Below the pieces are notes generated by a model. That model saw only the letters and a list, made by a program, of their open reading frames with translations. It did not search any database and was not told the DNA's origin. Of a stretch of 6,646 nucleotides of DNA, positions 1 to 6,412 are shown piece by piece. Positions within the stretch are counted from its first letter, which is position 1, and every line of letters starts with the position of its first letter. The DNA comes from Desulfoprunum sp. (GTDB lineage: Bacteria; Desulfobacterota; Desulfobulbia; Desulfobulbales; Desulfocapsaceae), in assembly GCA_030696435.1 (NCBI GenBank), contig JAUYSF010000398.1:1-6646 (forward strand), given 5' to 3'. A program made the position numbers and the translations under genes.

Positions 1-7
1 ACATTAG

Positions 8-361
8 ATGAGCTATAAATTAAAGTTTCTCCCCACAGCCCTTAAGGAATGGAAAAAGCTCGACAATACTATTCAGACTGAACTCAAGAAAAAGCTAAGA
101 GAACGTCTTGAGTCTCCACATGTGCCCAGTTGTCGGCTTTCAGGTTTTGAAAACCATTACAAAATCAAACTCAGAGCCAGTGGTTACCGTCTCGTTTATG
201 AAGTAATCGACGAAGAAATCTATGTTTTGGTAATTGCAATCGGGAAAAGAGACAAAAATCTGGTCTCCAAAAAGGCCAAACCTGCGTTCAAGCGGGGACT
301 GACGGAGTACGATCAACTCAGTTGTTTGACTACTCCCTCGGCGCCCTATATACTCACCTAA
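8..361 (+). CDS. relE: RelE-family mRNA interferase toxin, possibly decayed (C-terminal frameshift)
   Basis: RelE toxins cleave mRNA in the ribosomal A site and are neutralised by a RelB-type antitoxin encoded just upstream. The match to E. coli RelE is nearly collinear from residue 1: LKEWKKL at 12-18, ESP at 35-37, YKIKLR at 51-56, SGYRLVY at 58-64 and GKR at 79-81, so Lys52, Lys54, Arg61 and Arg81 are all present. Position 87, a catalytic tyrosine in E. coli RelE, is serine here (codon TCC at 266-268, one base from TAC). The protein is 117 aa against about 95 for the family. Dropping one G from the GGGG run at 294-297 would give Arg-Asp-stop and a 97-aa protein, so the last 20 residues are probably frameshift-derived. 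The start ATGA overlaps a TGA at 9-11, as expected if the antitoxin ends there; TAG at 5-7 is the alternative stop. Family call is firm; activity is doubtful. Confidence 0.88.
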   Translation: MSYKLKFLPTALKEWKKLDNTIQTELKKKLRERLESPHVPSCRLSGFENHYKIKLRASGYRLVYEVIDEEIYVLVIAIGKRDKNLVSKKAKPAFKRGLTEYDQLSCLTTPSAPYILT

Positions 362-425
362 ACATCTGTGGAGCCTTCATGAATAGAGTATTGAATTGTG
401 GTGTCCTCCGGTTGTTTTTCCGCCT

Positions 426-1412
426 ATGAAGAACATTCTTGAGCGCTTTCAACTGAGGTTAATCAGAAAAATAGTACAAGATAAGGAGACTGTCTTGAAC
501 GAAGATATTAAGCAATATTCCAAACCGGCCGAAGAACACGTTTCATTAGGAAGCACTCTGCGAGGAGTTCTTTTTGTCCTGCCTTGCGCAGTTGCCGCGT
601 TGATAGTCTACTCTTTAGCAGCACAGGGGACGGTTTTACAGCCACCAACACTCGTTTCCCTCATTGTCGCGGCCTTTCTCTGGTTTGTAATTCTCTCGGG
701 TATTCGTGTGGCTGCGCAATGGGAACGGGGCGTTGTGCTTTATTTGGGTAAATTTCGATCTGTAAAAGGACCTGGCCTGCTGTATATCATACCCGTTCTT
801 GAGAGTGTCCGTTTTCTCGACACGCGGGTACTCGTTCTGAACATACCCAGGCAAAAGGTCATAACCAAAGACAACGTCCCGGCAGAAATTGATGCGGCCT
901 TGTTTTTCATGGTCAGTGACAGCGAAAAAGCTGTAATAACCATCCAGGATTTCAAATTTGCGGTCACGCAATATGCCCAGGCCGCACTGCGCGATGTGGT
1001 CGGTGGTTTGACGCTTGACGAGCTGCTTTCAGAAAGAGAGCAGATACAGCTTCGCATCAAAGAACACGTTGAAGAGAGGGTCAAGGATTGGGGCCTGAGT
1101 GTGGACTCCCTCCGACTACAGGATATAGAATTGCCGGAGGATTTAAAGAGAATGATGTCTCGTCAAGCCTCCGCTGAACGGGAGAAGCGTGCAACCATTA
1201 CCAAAGCTGAAGGTGATAAACTGGCGGCAAGCAATCTTGCAGATGCCGCAAAGATTATGTCGGATAGCCCCATTACCCTCCAATTGCGCACACTCCAAAC
1301 GATTGATGGGCTTGGTTCCAGTCCATCAAACACAGTCATTCTTTTTCCTGCCCAAATTGGCGAGCTGTTACATCATCTTGTAAATAAACCGGCAAAAGAG
1401 CAACAAGAATAG
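426..1412 (+). CDS. Slipin/stomatin-like SPFH (Band 7) membrane protein
   Basis: SPFH proteins form membrane-bound oligomers that organise microdomains and modulate membrane proteases or channels. From the ATG at 426 the protein has 328 aa: a basic N-terminus, two hydrophobic helices at about 47-66 and 74-92 separated by a short polar/proline stretch (a membrane hairpin), then the SPFH domain from about 93 to 250 opening with WERGVVLYLGKF (99-110). Slipin-type signatures include PGLLYIIP, ALRDVVGG...LDELLSERE, and the coiled-coil lead-in RQASAEREKRATITKAEG. The last 60 residues are alanine-rich and then variable. The start is uncertain: an upstream in-frame TTG (396) adds 10 residues, while a TTG at 495 has the best ribosome site. 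Bacterial slipins are often paired with an NfeD protease partner; none is in the window. Instead a predicted membrane metallopeptidase converges from the other strand, ending 23 bases away. Partnership between them is only a guess. Confidence 0.88.
   Translation: MKNILERFQLRLIRKIVQDKETVLNEDIKQYSKPAEEHVSLGSTLRGVLFVLPCAVAALIVYSLAAQGTVLQPPTLVSLIVAAFLWFVILSGIRVAAQWERGVVLYLGKFRSVKGPGLLYIIPVLESVRFLDTRVLVLNIPRQKVITKDNVPAEIDAALFFMVSDSEKAVITIQDFKFAVTQYAQAALRDVVGGLTLDELLSEREQIQLRIKEHVEERVKDWGLSVDSLRLQDIELPEDLKRMMSRQASAEREKRATITKAEGDKLAASNLADAAKIMSDSPITLQLRTLQTIDGLGSSPSNTVILFPAQIGELLHHLVNKPAKEQQE
483..497 (+). promoter_or_regulatory. Strong Shine-Dalgarno in front of an in-frame TTG of the slipin gene
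   Basis: AAGGAG at 483-488 lies six bases before a TTG (495-497) that is in frame with the slipin. No comparable site precedes the ATG at 426 or the TTG at 396. Translation from 495 would remove a basic N-terminal stretch of 23 residues while keeping both membrane helices and the SPFH domain. This may be the true or a secondary start, but an AAGGAG can also occur by chance in lysine/glutamate codons (here Lys-Glu). Confidence 0.4.
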
Positions 1413-1440
1413 AATTTCACTACTCCGACAGACTCCTAGA
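1413..1440 (+). repeat. Solitary IS-end-like repeat, inverted copy of 6531-6558
   Basis: This 28-bp stretch begins immediately after the slipin stop and matches the reverse complement of 6531-6558 at 25 of 28 positions, with the last 17 bases (1424-1440) identical. At the right-hand copy it forms the apparent terminus of an insertion sequence with the transposase stop inside it. Here no transposase remains. Read on the plus strand in slipin phase it gives NFTTPTDS-stop, against NFYNPTDS-stop at the other copy. The palindrome CTAG at 1436-1439 supplies the stop codon of the minus-strand metallopeptidase gene. The IS interior would lie to the left, where the slipin gene now sits, so this is best read as a scar left after deletion or recombination. 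Confidence 0.6.
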
Positions 1441-2173
1441 AGAGGTCTTTGTATTGTTTCAATAAGAGTGTCCCTCCCCAGGCAAATGAAATGAGGAAGA
1501 GTACCGTTCCTATTGTGAAACATGCTTTGGCTATAAAATGATCATATTGCAACAATCCAGATTCGGTAAGGAGATATTCCCAATCATGAAATCCATAGGG
1601 AGATGAATAGCCAAAGTTACCACCAACGAGAGGCATAGTAAGCGACCTGGCATCATTAACATACGGTGCTATATCGAAAAAGTTTTCTCCGAACCACCAT
1701 AAGGTCACTGAGGAACCAAACGTGTCTCGCGTTTTTATGAGCAAAACAGAGAAACAAATTATTGGCATCAGCAACTGACTGATGGTTCCTCCGAGAGAGG
1801 TTATAAAAGACCCAAAAGGACGAAAAACGATATGTCCAGTCTCATGAAAAGGTAGATTCACAAGATGCAGAAAAGAATTACCCGCATAGTTACTTTCTAT
1901 GGGTGAGGCTATGCACTTAATCCCCCATAAGATGGTTATGGCAAAGACAACAAGTCTTCCAAAAAAGGAAAATTTATCGTCCTCTGCTTTGGTGTAAAAC
2001 AATAAGTCCCTAAATGAAAACTCAGAGTCGGTATCTCTTTGAGAAGAATGCGCTCTGCTAGCTTCAGTCTCTTTCGATTTGATTGAAGAATAGTATTTTG
2101 CAAAGAAAATTCCGCATTTTTCACATTCAATATTTTGGGCATTCTGTTCGTGATTACACTTAGGGCAATTCAT
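1436..2173 (-). CDS. Membrane protein with zinc ribbon and HExxH metallopeptidase-like motif, unknown family
   Basis: I do not recognise a named family. The 245-aa protein opens with a CxxC-x10-CxxC zinc ribbon (Cys3, Cys6, Cys17, Cys20), followed by a polar linker (about 29-66) rich in Ser, Glu and Lys. Hydrophobic segments lie at about 70-90, 124-146 and 214-238. Between the first two is HETGH (110-114), the HExxH zinc-protease signature, in the setting NLPFHETGHIVF typical of intramembrane-type (M50-like) sites. An Asn-x-x-Asp...Pro...Asp stretch at 164-174 could provide the third zinc ligand. The substrate is unknown; a protease or a non-proteolytic relative are both possible. It lies 37 bases downstream of the methyltransferase gene but is much AT-richer (22 of 60 G+C at 1501-1560 against 41 of 60 at 2521-2580), suggesting separate origin. 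The stop codon is inside the IS-end-like repeat, so the native C-terminus may be slightly altered. No clear ribosome site precedes the ATG. Confidence 0.8.
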   Translation of the reverse strand: MNCPKCNHEQNAQNIECEKCGIFFAKYYSSIKSKETEASRAHSSQRDTDSEFSFRDLLFYTKAEDDKFSFFGRLVVFAITILWGIKCIASPIESNYAGNSFLHLVNLPFHETGHIVFRPFGSFITSLGGTISQLLMPIICFSVLLIKTRDTFGSSVTLWWFGENFFDIAPYVNDARSLTMPLVGGNFGYSSPYGFHDWEYLLTESGLLQYDHFIAKACFTIGTVLFLISFAWGGTLLLKQYKDLF

Positions 2174-2210
2174 AATAAAAATGGTTGTTTGTGGTGTTTC
2201 GCTTAAGTCG

Positions 2211-3155
2211 TCATTTCAGTGCGGCAAGGGCCTGGATATGTTCGAGTCCCAGGCCGCAGCAGCCGCCGAGAACATTAACACCGTAGCTCTCCCGCCAGCC
2301 CCGACTGAGTTCCAGGAGATCGGCAGGGGCGATAATGTCTTTGAAGATCCAGTCCGGCATAGAGAACGTCCCGCTGTCCGGATAGGCCATCAGCGGACCA
2401 TCCCAGTAACTCCTCATGATTTCAAGGCCCGGAGCGATGGCCTGGATATTGCTGTGCATGATGCCAAAAACACTGCCACCCGCCGAGGTAATCGCCTGCA
2501 CCGACTCGGCAAAGGGCATCTCCCGCCGGTGGTAGGCTACCAACCGTCCATCTTCCTCCAGCCGGGCACTGAGCCCGACCCAGACCGGTAGGCCGGTTGC
2601 CTGTGCGGCTTCAATTGCCGGCAGGGCCAGATCCGGGTCCGACATCATCTCCATCAAGATCATATCGACCCCTGATTCTGCCAGGATATCAGCCATCTCC
2701 CTGAAGTTGCCGGCGGCTACCTCCTTATTCGGGATGGCCGCCAAATCACGAAAATCATGGCCCGCTACCACCGGTACCTGATGTGACATCGAGCCGGCCA
2801 CTATGACCGGGCGGTCAACCGCCGCCAGCTCCCGGGCCTGCAAGGCCAAGCGCACGGCACGGGTATTGATTTCTCTGAGTTTATCGGCAAGCCCGGCCGG
2901 TTCCAGCATACTGCGATTCGTCGAGAAGGTGTTGGTCGTGATAATGTCGGCCCCGGCCAGGATATAGTCCCGGTGCACTCCGAGGAGAATATCGGGATGG
3001 GTCAGGGTGGCGGTCGCGCACCAAGCCTCACTGTGCATGTCGGCCCCCCGCCGCTGCAACTCCGTGCCGGTCGCTCCGTCGAGCAGGAGCAGTTTGCCTG
3101 CGGCGAGCCTGGCGGTCAATTGACCCATCGGGCCGGTCATGTTCATTGGTTTCAT
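2211..3155 (-). CDS. Homocysteine S-methyltransferase family protein (Cys-to-His variant at first zinc ligand)
   Basis: Members of this TIM-barrel family (Pfam Hcy methyltransferase; BHMT, MmuM and the N-terminal domain of MetH) move a methyl group to homocysteine using a zinc-activated thiolate. The 314 aa cover the domain: LLLDGATGTELQRRG at 23-37, AGADIITTNTF at 67-77, GSMSHQ at 121-126, LMEMMSD at 167-173, and GGCCG at 297-301 holding two zinc cysteines (299, 300). The third ligand normally comes from a GxNC segment; here the aligned segment is GIMH (231-234), with His in place of Cys. That makes a Cys2His site or altered chemistry possible, so the methyl donor and acceptor should not be assumed. 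The ATG at 3155 is first in frame but lacks a visible ribosome site; Met4, Met6 and Met10 are alternatives. It stands alone behind a spacer of about 240 bp. Confidence 0.88.
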   Translation of the reverse strand: MKPMNMTGPMGQLTARLAAGKLLLLDGATGTELQRRGADMHSEAWCATATLTHPDILLGVHRDYILAGADIITTNTFSTNRSMLEPAGLADKLREINTRAVRLALQARELAAVDRPVIVAGSMSHQVPVVAGHDFRDLAAIPNKEVAAGNFREMADILAESGVDMILMEMMSDPDLALPAIEAAQATGLPVWVGLSARLEEDGRLVAYHRREMPFAESVQAITSAGGSVFGIMHSNIQAIAPGLEIMRSYWDGPLMAYPDSGTFSMPDWIFKDIIAPADLLELSRGWRESYGVNVLGGCCGLGLEHIQALAALK

Positions 3156-3191
3156 ACAGGATAATTCTTCAGTTCGTTGGCATTGGGATTC

Positions 3192-3227
3192 ATCGGTATC
3201 GAAATCGCCATCGCTATCGGTATCGAA
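3192..3227 (+). repeat. Tandem hexamer array, six units of ATCGNN
   Basis: ATCG occurs at 3192, 3198, 3204, 3210, 3216 and 3222, an exact six-base period, with the two intervening bases varying (gt, aa, cc, ct, gt, aa). The array lies in the upstream spacer of the methyltransferase gene and is the inverted partner of the CGATNN array at 3317-3346. In one frame it reads as alternating arginine and aromatic/polar residues, which is a repeat artefact, not a gene. Confidence 0.8.
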
Positions 3228-3316
3228 TCCTTGCTGTTTCCGGCGTATTCATCTTGCTTGGAATTTTTTCCGAACGCTATAACTTTTTCCCTCCGCCGTC
3301 TTCTCGTTGCAGTGAA

Positions 3317-3346
3317 CGATTTCGATCCCGATTTCGATTTCGATTA
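3317..3346 (+). repeat. Tandem hexamer array, five units of CGATNN, inverted relative to 3192-3227
   Basis: CGAT occurs at 3317, 3323, 3329, 3335 and 3341, again with a strict six-base period (spacers tt, cc, tt, tt). Since CGAT is the reverse complement of ATCG, this array can pair with the array at 3192-3227 in register, placing about 90 bases in the loop. Spacer bases match only in part, so the stem would be imperfect. No T-run suitable for an intrinsic terminator follows the arm in either direction. Confidence 0.75.
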
Positions 3347-3397
3347 TTCGTCGAAATTGGGTGCTGGCTAGTTTCATGCAGGAAGGGGAAAAGGAGA

Positions 3398-4873
3398 TCA
3401 GTCCTCGACATACGGCAGAAAAACAGTGAAGGCAGTCCCCTGCCCCAGTTTGCTTTCCACTTTGATACTGCCGTGGTGGGCGTTGAGGATGCTTTTGACG
3501 ATGGCAAGGCCCAGGCCGGTACCGTGAATCGTCCGGGTATTGCTGTCTTTGACCCGGTAGAAGCGGGTGAAGATCTCTTCCAGATCCTCCTCGGGAATGC
3601 CAAAACCAGTGTCCCGGACCGTTATGGCGACATAGTCATTTTCAAGGGCCGCCGAGACAGAGATCAGGCTGTCCTGCGGCGAATATTTGATGGCATTGGT
3701 AATCAGGTTGGTAAAGACCTCTTCCATGCCCTGGGGATTGGCCATGATCGTCGGCAGGGCGGGGAGTTTCTCCAAATGCAGGCGGATATTCTTGGCCTCT
3801 GCTGCGGCCTGATGAAAGGCAATTTGATCATCGAGGAAGACCTGGATCTCCATCGCCTCTTTTTCGGTGGTCACTAGCCCGGCTTCGATACGGGCCAGAT
3901 CGAGCAGTTCGGAAACCATGTTGGTCAGATTGTGGATTTTCCCCGAGGCCCGCTCTAAGATCTCCCGTTGTTTATCCGTGACCTCACCGGCCAAACCATC
4001 AAGGATGACCTTCATCTGCATCAACAGTGAATTCATCGGGCTGCGGATCTCGTGGGAGACCATCGAGACAAAATCTGATTTCATCCGCTCAATCTTTTTG
4101 ATCGCCGTTATATCATGGAGCACGGTGATGGTCCCGAGATTCAGGCCGGTCCGGCCACGAAACGGCGCACAACGGACACTCAGAATTCTCTCGCTCTGCC
4201 CGTCCTTGCCATTGAAAGACAACTCCTGGACGATTTCCGTGAAGGTATCCGGCGGCATGGCAAGGGCCTGATCGATCATCCTGTCCAGCGGTTCACACTC
4301 GACAATCTCTTGCACTCCGCGGCCGAGAACGCTGCCGCCGTAATAGCCGATCATGTTCAGAAATGCCGGATTGGCCAGGACAAGCCGCTTTTCGTTATCC
4401 GTGGTCATGACCCCATCCATCAGCCGGTTAACCATCACCCTGAGCCGGGATTTTGTGTCCGTAATATCCTGCAGAGCCCGGGTATACATGATAGCTTTGC
4501 TGACCACGGCCCTGAGCTGATCCGGAGTAAAAGGTTTGGGGATAAAATCGAAGGCCCCTTTTTTCATAGCCTCAATGGAGTGCTCCACCGTCGCGTAGCC
4601 GGTGATAACGATGACCACCGTATCCGGATGATGTTCCCGGACCTGGCTGAGAAGGTCGAATCCCGAAAGGACCGGCATCATGAGATCCGCGAGGATGATG
4701 TCAAAGTGCCTCTCTTTAATTTTGGCCAGGCCCTGCTCGCCATCCGAGGCCAGGGCAACCTCGAAACCCATTTCTTCGAGGACCATCTGGCAAGCGTCAC
4801 GAATCCGCGGCTCATCATCGACAACGAGAATACGCGGTTTTTCCGTCCCATCCATACACGCAATGCTGCTCAT
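3398..4873 (-). CDS. Response regulator receiver-PAS-histidine kinase (hybrid sensor)
   Basis: Cytoplasmic two-component protein of 491 aa. An N-terminal receiver domain (about 14-128) carries the acidic pair Asp19/Asp20, phospho-acceptor Asp63 in DLMMP, Thr91 and Lys113. A PAS domain follows (about 142-258), then HisKA with phospho-acceptor His274 in SHEIRSP, and an HATPase_c domain with N-box Asn389/Asn393, G1 box DTGFGIP (421-427) and G2 box GTGLGLAI (451-458). All catalytic residues are present. There is no membrane segment and no DNA-binding domain. Its receiver is the obvious candidate to accept phosphate from the kinase encoded immediately upstream, which would make its own kinase activity a second step. 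The ATG at 4873 is supported by GGAG six bases upstream (4880-4883); the upstream gene's stop codon is only two bases from that site, so the pair is very likely co-transcribed and perhaps translationally coupled. Confidence 0.95.
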   Translation of the reverse strand: MSSIACMDGTEKPRILVVDDEPRIRDACQMVLEEMGFEVALASDGEQGLAKIKERHFDIILADLMMPVLSGFDLLSQVREHHPDTVVIVITGYATVEHSIEAMKKGAFDFIPKPFTPDQLRAVVSKAIMYTRALQDITDTKSRLRVMVNRLMDGVMTTDNEKRLVLANPAFLNMIGYYGGSVLGRGVQEIVECEPLDRMIDQALAMPPDTFTEIVQELSFNGKDGQSERILSVRCAPFRGRTGLNLGTITVLHDITAIKKIERMKSDFVSMVSHEIRSPMNSLLMQMKVILDGLAGEVTDKQREILERASGKIHNLTNMVSELLDLARIEAGLVTTEKEAMEIQVFLDDQIAFHQAAAEAKNIRLHLEKLPALPTIMANPQGMEEVFTNLITNAIKYSPQDSLISVSAALENDYVAITVRDTGFGIPEEDLEEIFTRFYRVKDSNTRTIHGTGLGLAIVKSILNAHHGSIKVESKLGQGTAFTVFLPYVED

Positions 4874-4879
4874 CTCTTT

Positions 4880-4883
4880 CTCC
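4880..4883 (-). promoter_or_regulatory. Ribosome binding site of the receiver-kinase gene
   Basis: On the minus strand the order is TAG (stop of the upstream kinase, 4888-4886), two bases, GGAG, six bases, ATG at 4873. The spacing is ideal and fixes the start codon in preference to Met7. The closeness to the upstream stop fits termination-reinitiation coupling. Confidence 0.7.
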
Positions 4884-4885
4884 GA

Positions 4886-6412
4886 CTAGCCGATGGTTTC
4901 AAACAAGATTATGTCCGACTCGGGCACCAGGGGTAATTCCAGGGTGAAGGTCGTCCCCTGCGGGCTGGTTTCTTTCACAAAAATGCGGCCGTGGTTATCT
5001 TCCATCATCCCATAGGCCATACTCAAGCCAAGGCCTGTACCTTTGCCCAGCTCCTTGGTGGAAAAAAATGGATCAAAGATCTTCGACATGTCTTCCGGGG
5101 AAATGCCACTGCCCGTGTCGCTCACCTCAAGATAGGCCTTGTCGGCCTCCGCATTCTCAAAGGTATGCAGGGTGAGTGTGCCGTTCCCTTCCATGGCATC
5201 TATGGCATTGATGATCAGATTGATCACCACCTGGCAGAGCTGATTCTTGTCGGCATTGACGAGAATGGGTGGAAAAGCCTTGTCCTCGACCACCTTGATG
5301 TGCAGAAACAGTTTCTGATCGCGGATAAGCCGCAAACTTTCATCAATGACATCGTTGAGCTTAAAGAATTTTCTCGTCGGGTTCGTCTGCCGGCTGTAGG
5401 CCAGCAGGTTTTTGACAATCTCCTTGCAGCGCTCCGTATCCTCGAGGATATACGCCAGATTCTTCTCGAGAGGATGATCCTTTTCCAGCTTTTCCCGCAT
5501 GAGATTGGCATAGAGCAGGATACTGGTCAGCGGATTATTGATTTCGTGGGCGACGCCTGCGGCCAGTCGACCGAGCGAGGCCAGTTTTTCCGACTGGATG
5601 AGCTGGGCGTGGGCCTCTTTCAGCTGTCGTTCAACCCCTTGTCTTTCCCGCAGGTCGTTGAAAATACCAGCGGTGGCCGTCTCCATGCCATCTTCGTAAA
5701 TGATGACGGCGGTCATTTCGACTGGGATTTCCGTACCGTCCTTGTGCCGGATATTGACTCTCGTAATCGGCAGTTTGCCCCTGCCGCCGAGCCGTTCGTC
5801 CCGCAATTTTGACATGATTTCCCGGGCGACTCCGGGAGGATAATAATCTTCGATGTTAATATTATCCGTAGAATAGGCAGAGTGTCCGAAGAGCATTTCG
5901 GCAGCCTTATTCATCATAATGATATGTCCTCGCCGGTCCGCAGCGATTATGGCACTCACGGAACTCTGGACCACCCGATCGATCAGCTCCCGCACACCGC
6001 TGTACATTTTTTCAAGATTTTTGATGCGGGTGATGTCCCTGATGCTCTCAATGATGTAATCCACCTCGCCATCGCCCCCGAGAATCGGCGAATAGACCCG
6101 CTCTTCCCACCCCTCTTCGCCATGCAGATCCGTATGTTTCAAGAGGACAGATTGACCGGTACGATATTTTACCGCCTTGGCAAGCGGGCATTCACTGTTG
6201 TTGTTGCAAGGAAATTTTTGATCGGGATAGTATTCTTGTTTGATTTCTTTGCAGGACCTGCCGATGATCCGGCTCTCTTCAACCCCAACCTTTTCCAGAT
6301 AGCGTTTATTGACGGCGACGATCGTCTTATCCGGCAGCAGGATGACGGTGGGATATGACATAGAATCAAACACCCGCAGGCGCCAGTCGATTTCCTTGTC
6401 AACGATTTCCAT
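4886..6412 (-). CDS. PAS-PAS sensor histidine kinase (NtrB-like catalytic core)
   Basis: Cytoplasmic sensor kinase of 508 aa with no membrane segment or signal peptide. PAS1 spans about 12-130 and holds three cysteines (Cys54 after GRS, Cys69 in FPC, Cys75 in ECPL), a pattern seen in PAS domains of anaerobes and suggestive of metal or redox sensing. PAS2 spans about 140-255, followed by a short coiled coil (256-278). HisKA carries His289 in AHEINNP. HATPase_c has N-box Asn398/Asn402, G1 DTGSGI (432-437), the F-box DPFFSTK (447-453) and G2 GKGTGLGL (456-463). All kinase residues are intact. The ATG at 6412 is the first usable start after an in-frame TGA on the same strand, but it has only a weak GGGA upstream. 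First gene of a two-gene operon; the likely phospho-acceptor is the receiver encoded next. An IS end lies about 120 bases upstream, pointing toward this gene. Confidence 0.95.
   Translation of the reverse strand: MEIVDKEIDWRLRVFDSMSYPTVILLPDKTIVAVNKRYLEKVGVEESRIIGRSCKEIKQEYYPDQKFPCNNNSECPLAKAVKYRTGQSVLLKHTDLHGEEGWEERVYSPILGGDGEVDYIIESIRDITRIKNLEKMYSGVRELIDRVVQSSVSAIIAADRRGHIIMMNKAAEMLFGHSAYSTDNINIEDYYPPGVAREIMSKLRDERLGGRGKLPITRVNIRHKDGTEIPVEMTAVIIYEDGMETATAGIFNDLRERQGVERQLKEAHAQLIQSEKLASLGRLAAGVAHEINNPLTSILLYANLMREKLEKDHPLEKNLAYILEDTERCKEIVKNLLAYSRQTNPTRKFFKLNDVIDESLRLIRDQKLFLHIKVVEDKAFPPILVNADKNQLCQVVINLIINAIDAMEGNGTLTLHTFENAEADKAYLEVSDTGSGISPEDMSKIFDPFFSTKELGKGTGLGLSMAYGMMEDNHGRIFVKETSPQGTTFTLELPLVPESDIILFETIG

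Larger units (their letters stand above)
3156..3397. other. Non-coding spacer between kinase operon and methyltransferase gene
   Basis: This spacer should hold the 3' end of the kinase transcript and the promoter of the methyltransferase gene. Apart from the two hexamer arrays it has T-rich stretches on the plus strand at 3264-3269 and 3284-3288. I could not find a convincing -35/-10 pair, a ribosome site or a classical terminator in it. Open frames crossing it have biased composition imposed by the hexamers and are not believable genes. Confidence 0.6.

Noticed and set aside
304..336. Hairpin GGAGTA...TACTCC at the end of the toxin gene as a terminator
   Set aside because: The stem is short with a bulge and no T-run follows; it also lies inside the reading frame.
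281..425. Possible integron attC site after the toxin gene (TTCAAGCGGGGACTG resembles attC arms)
   Set aside because: No matching complementary arm or terminal GTTRRRY/RYYYAAC pair could be found downstream, so a cassette site is not supported.
2181..2591. Plus-strand 136-codon open frame starting near 2181
   Set aside because: It lies opposite the conserved C-terminus of the methyltransferase, including the GGCCG motif, and is a shadow.
3146..3877. Plus-strand 243-codon open frame with arginine/tyrosine-rich start
   Set aside because: It is opposite the receiver-kinase C-terminus and its odd composition comes from the ATCG hexamers; no family resemblance.
4115..4936. Long plus-strand open frame opposite the receiver-kinase gene
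   Set aside because: The minus strand encodes an intact multidomain kinase with all motifs; the plus frame is a shadow.
4991..5812. Long plus-strand open frame opposite the first kinase gene
   Set aside because: The minus-strand kinase explains the sequence fully; the plus frame has no recognisable domain.
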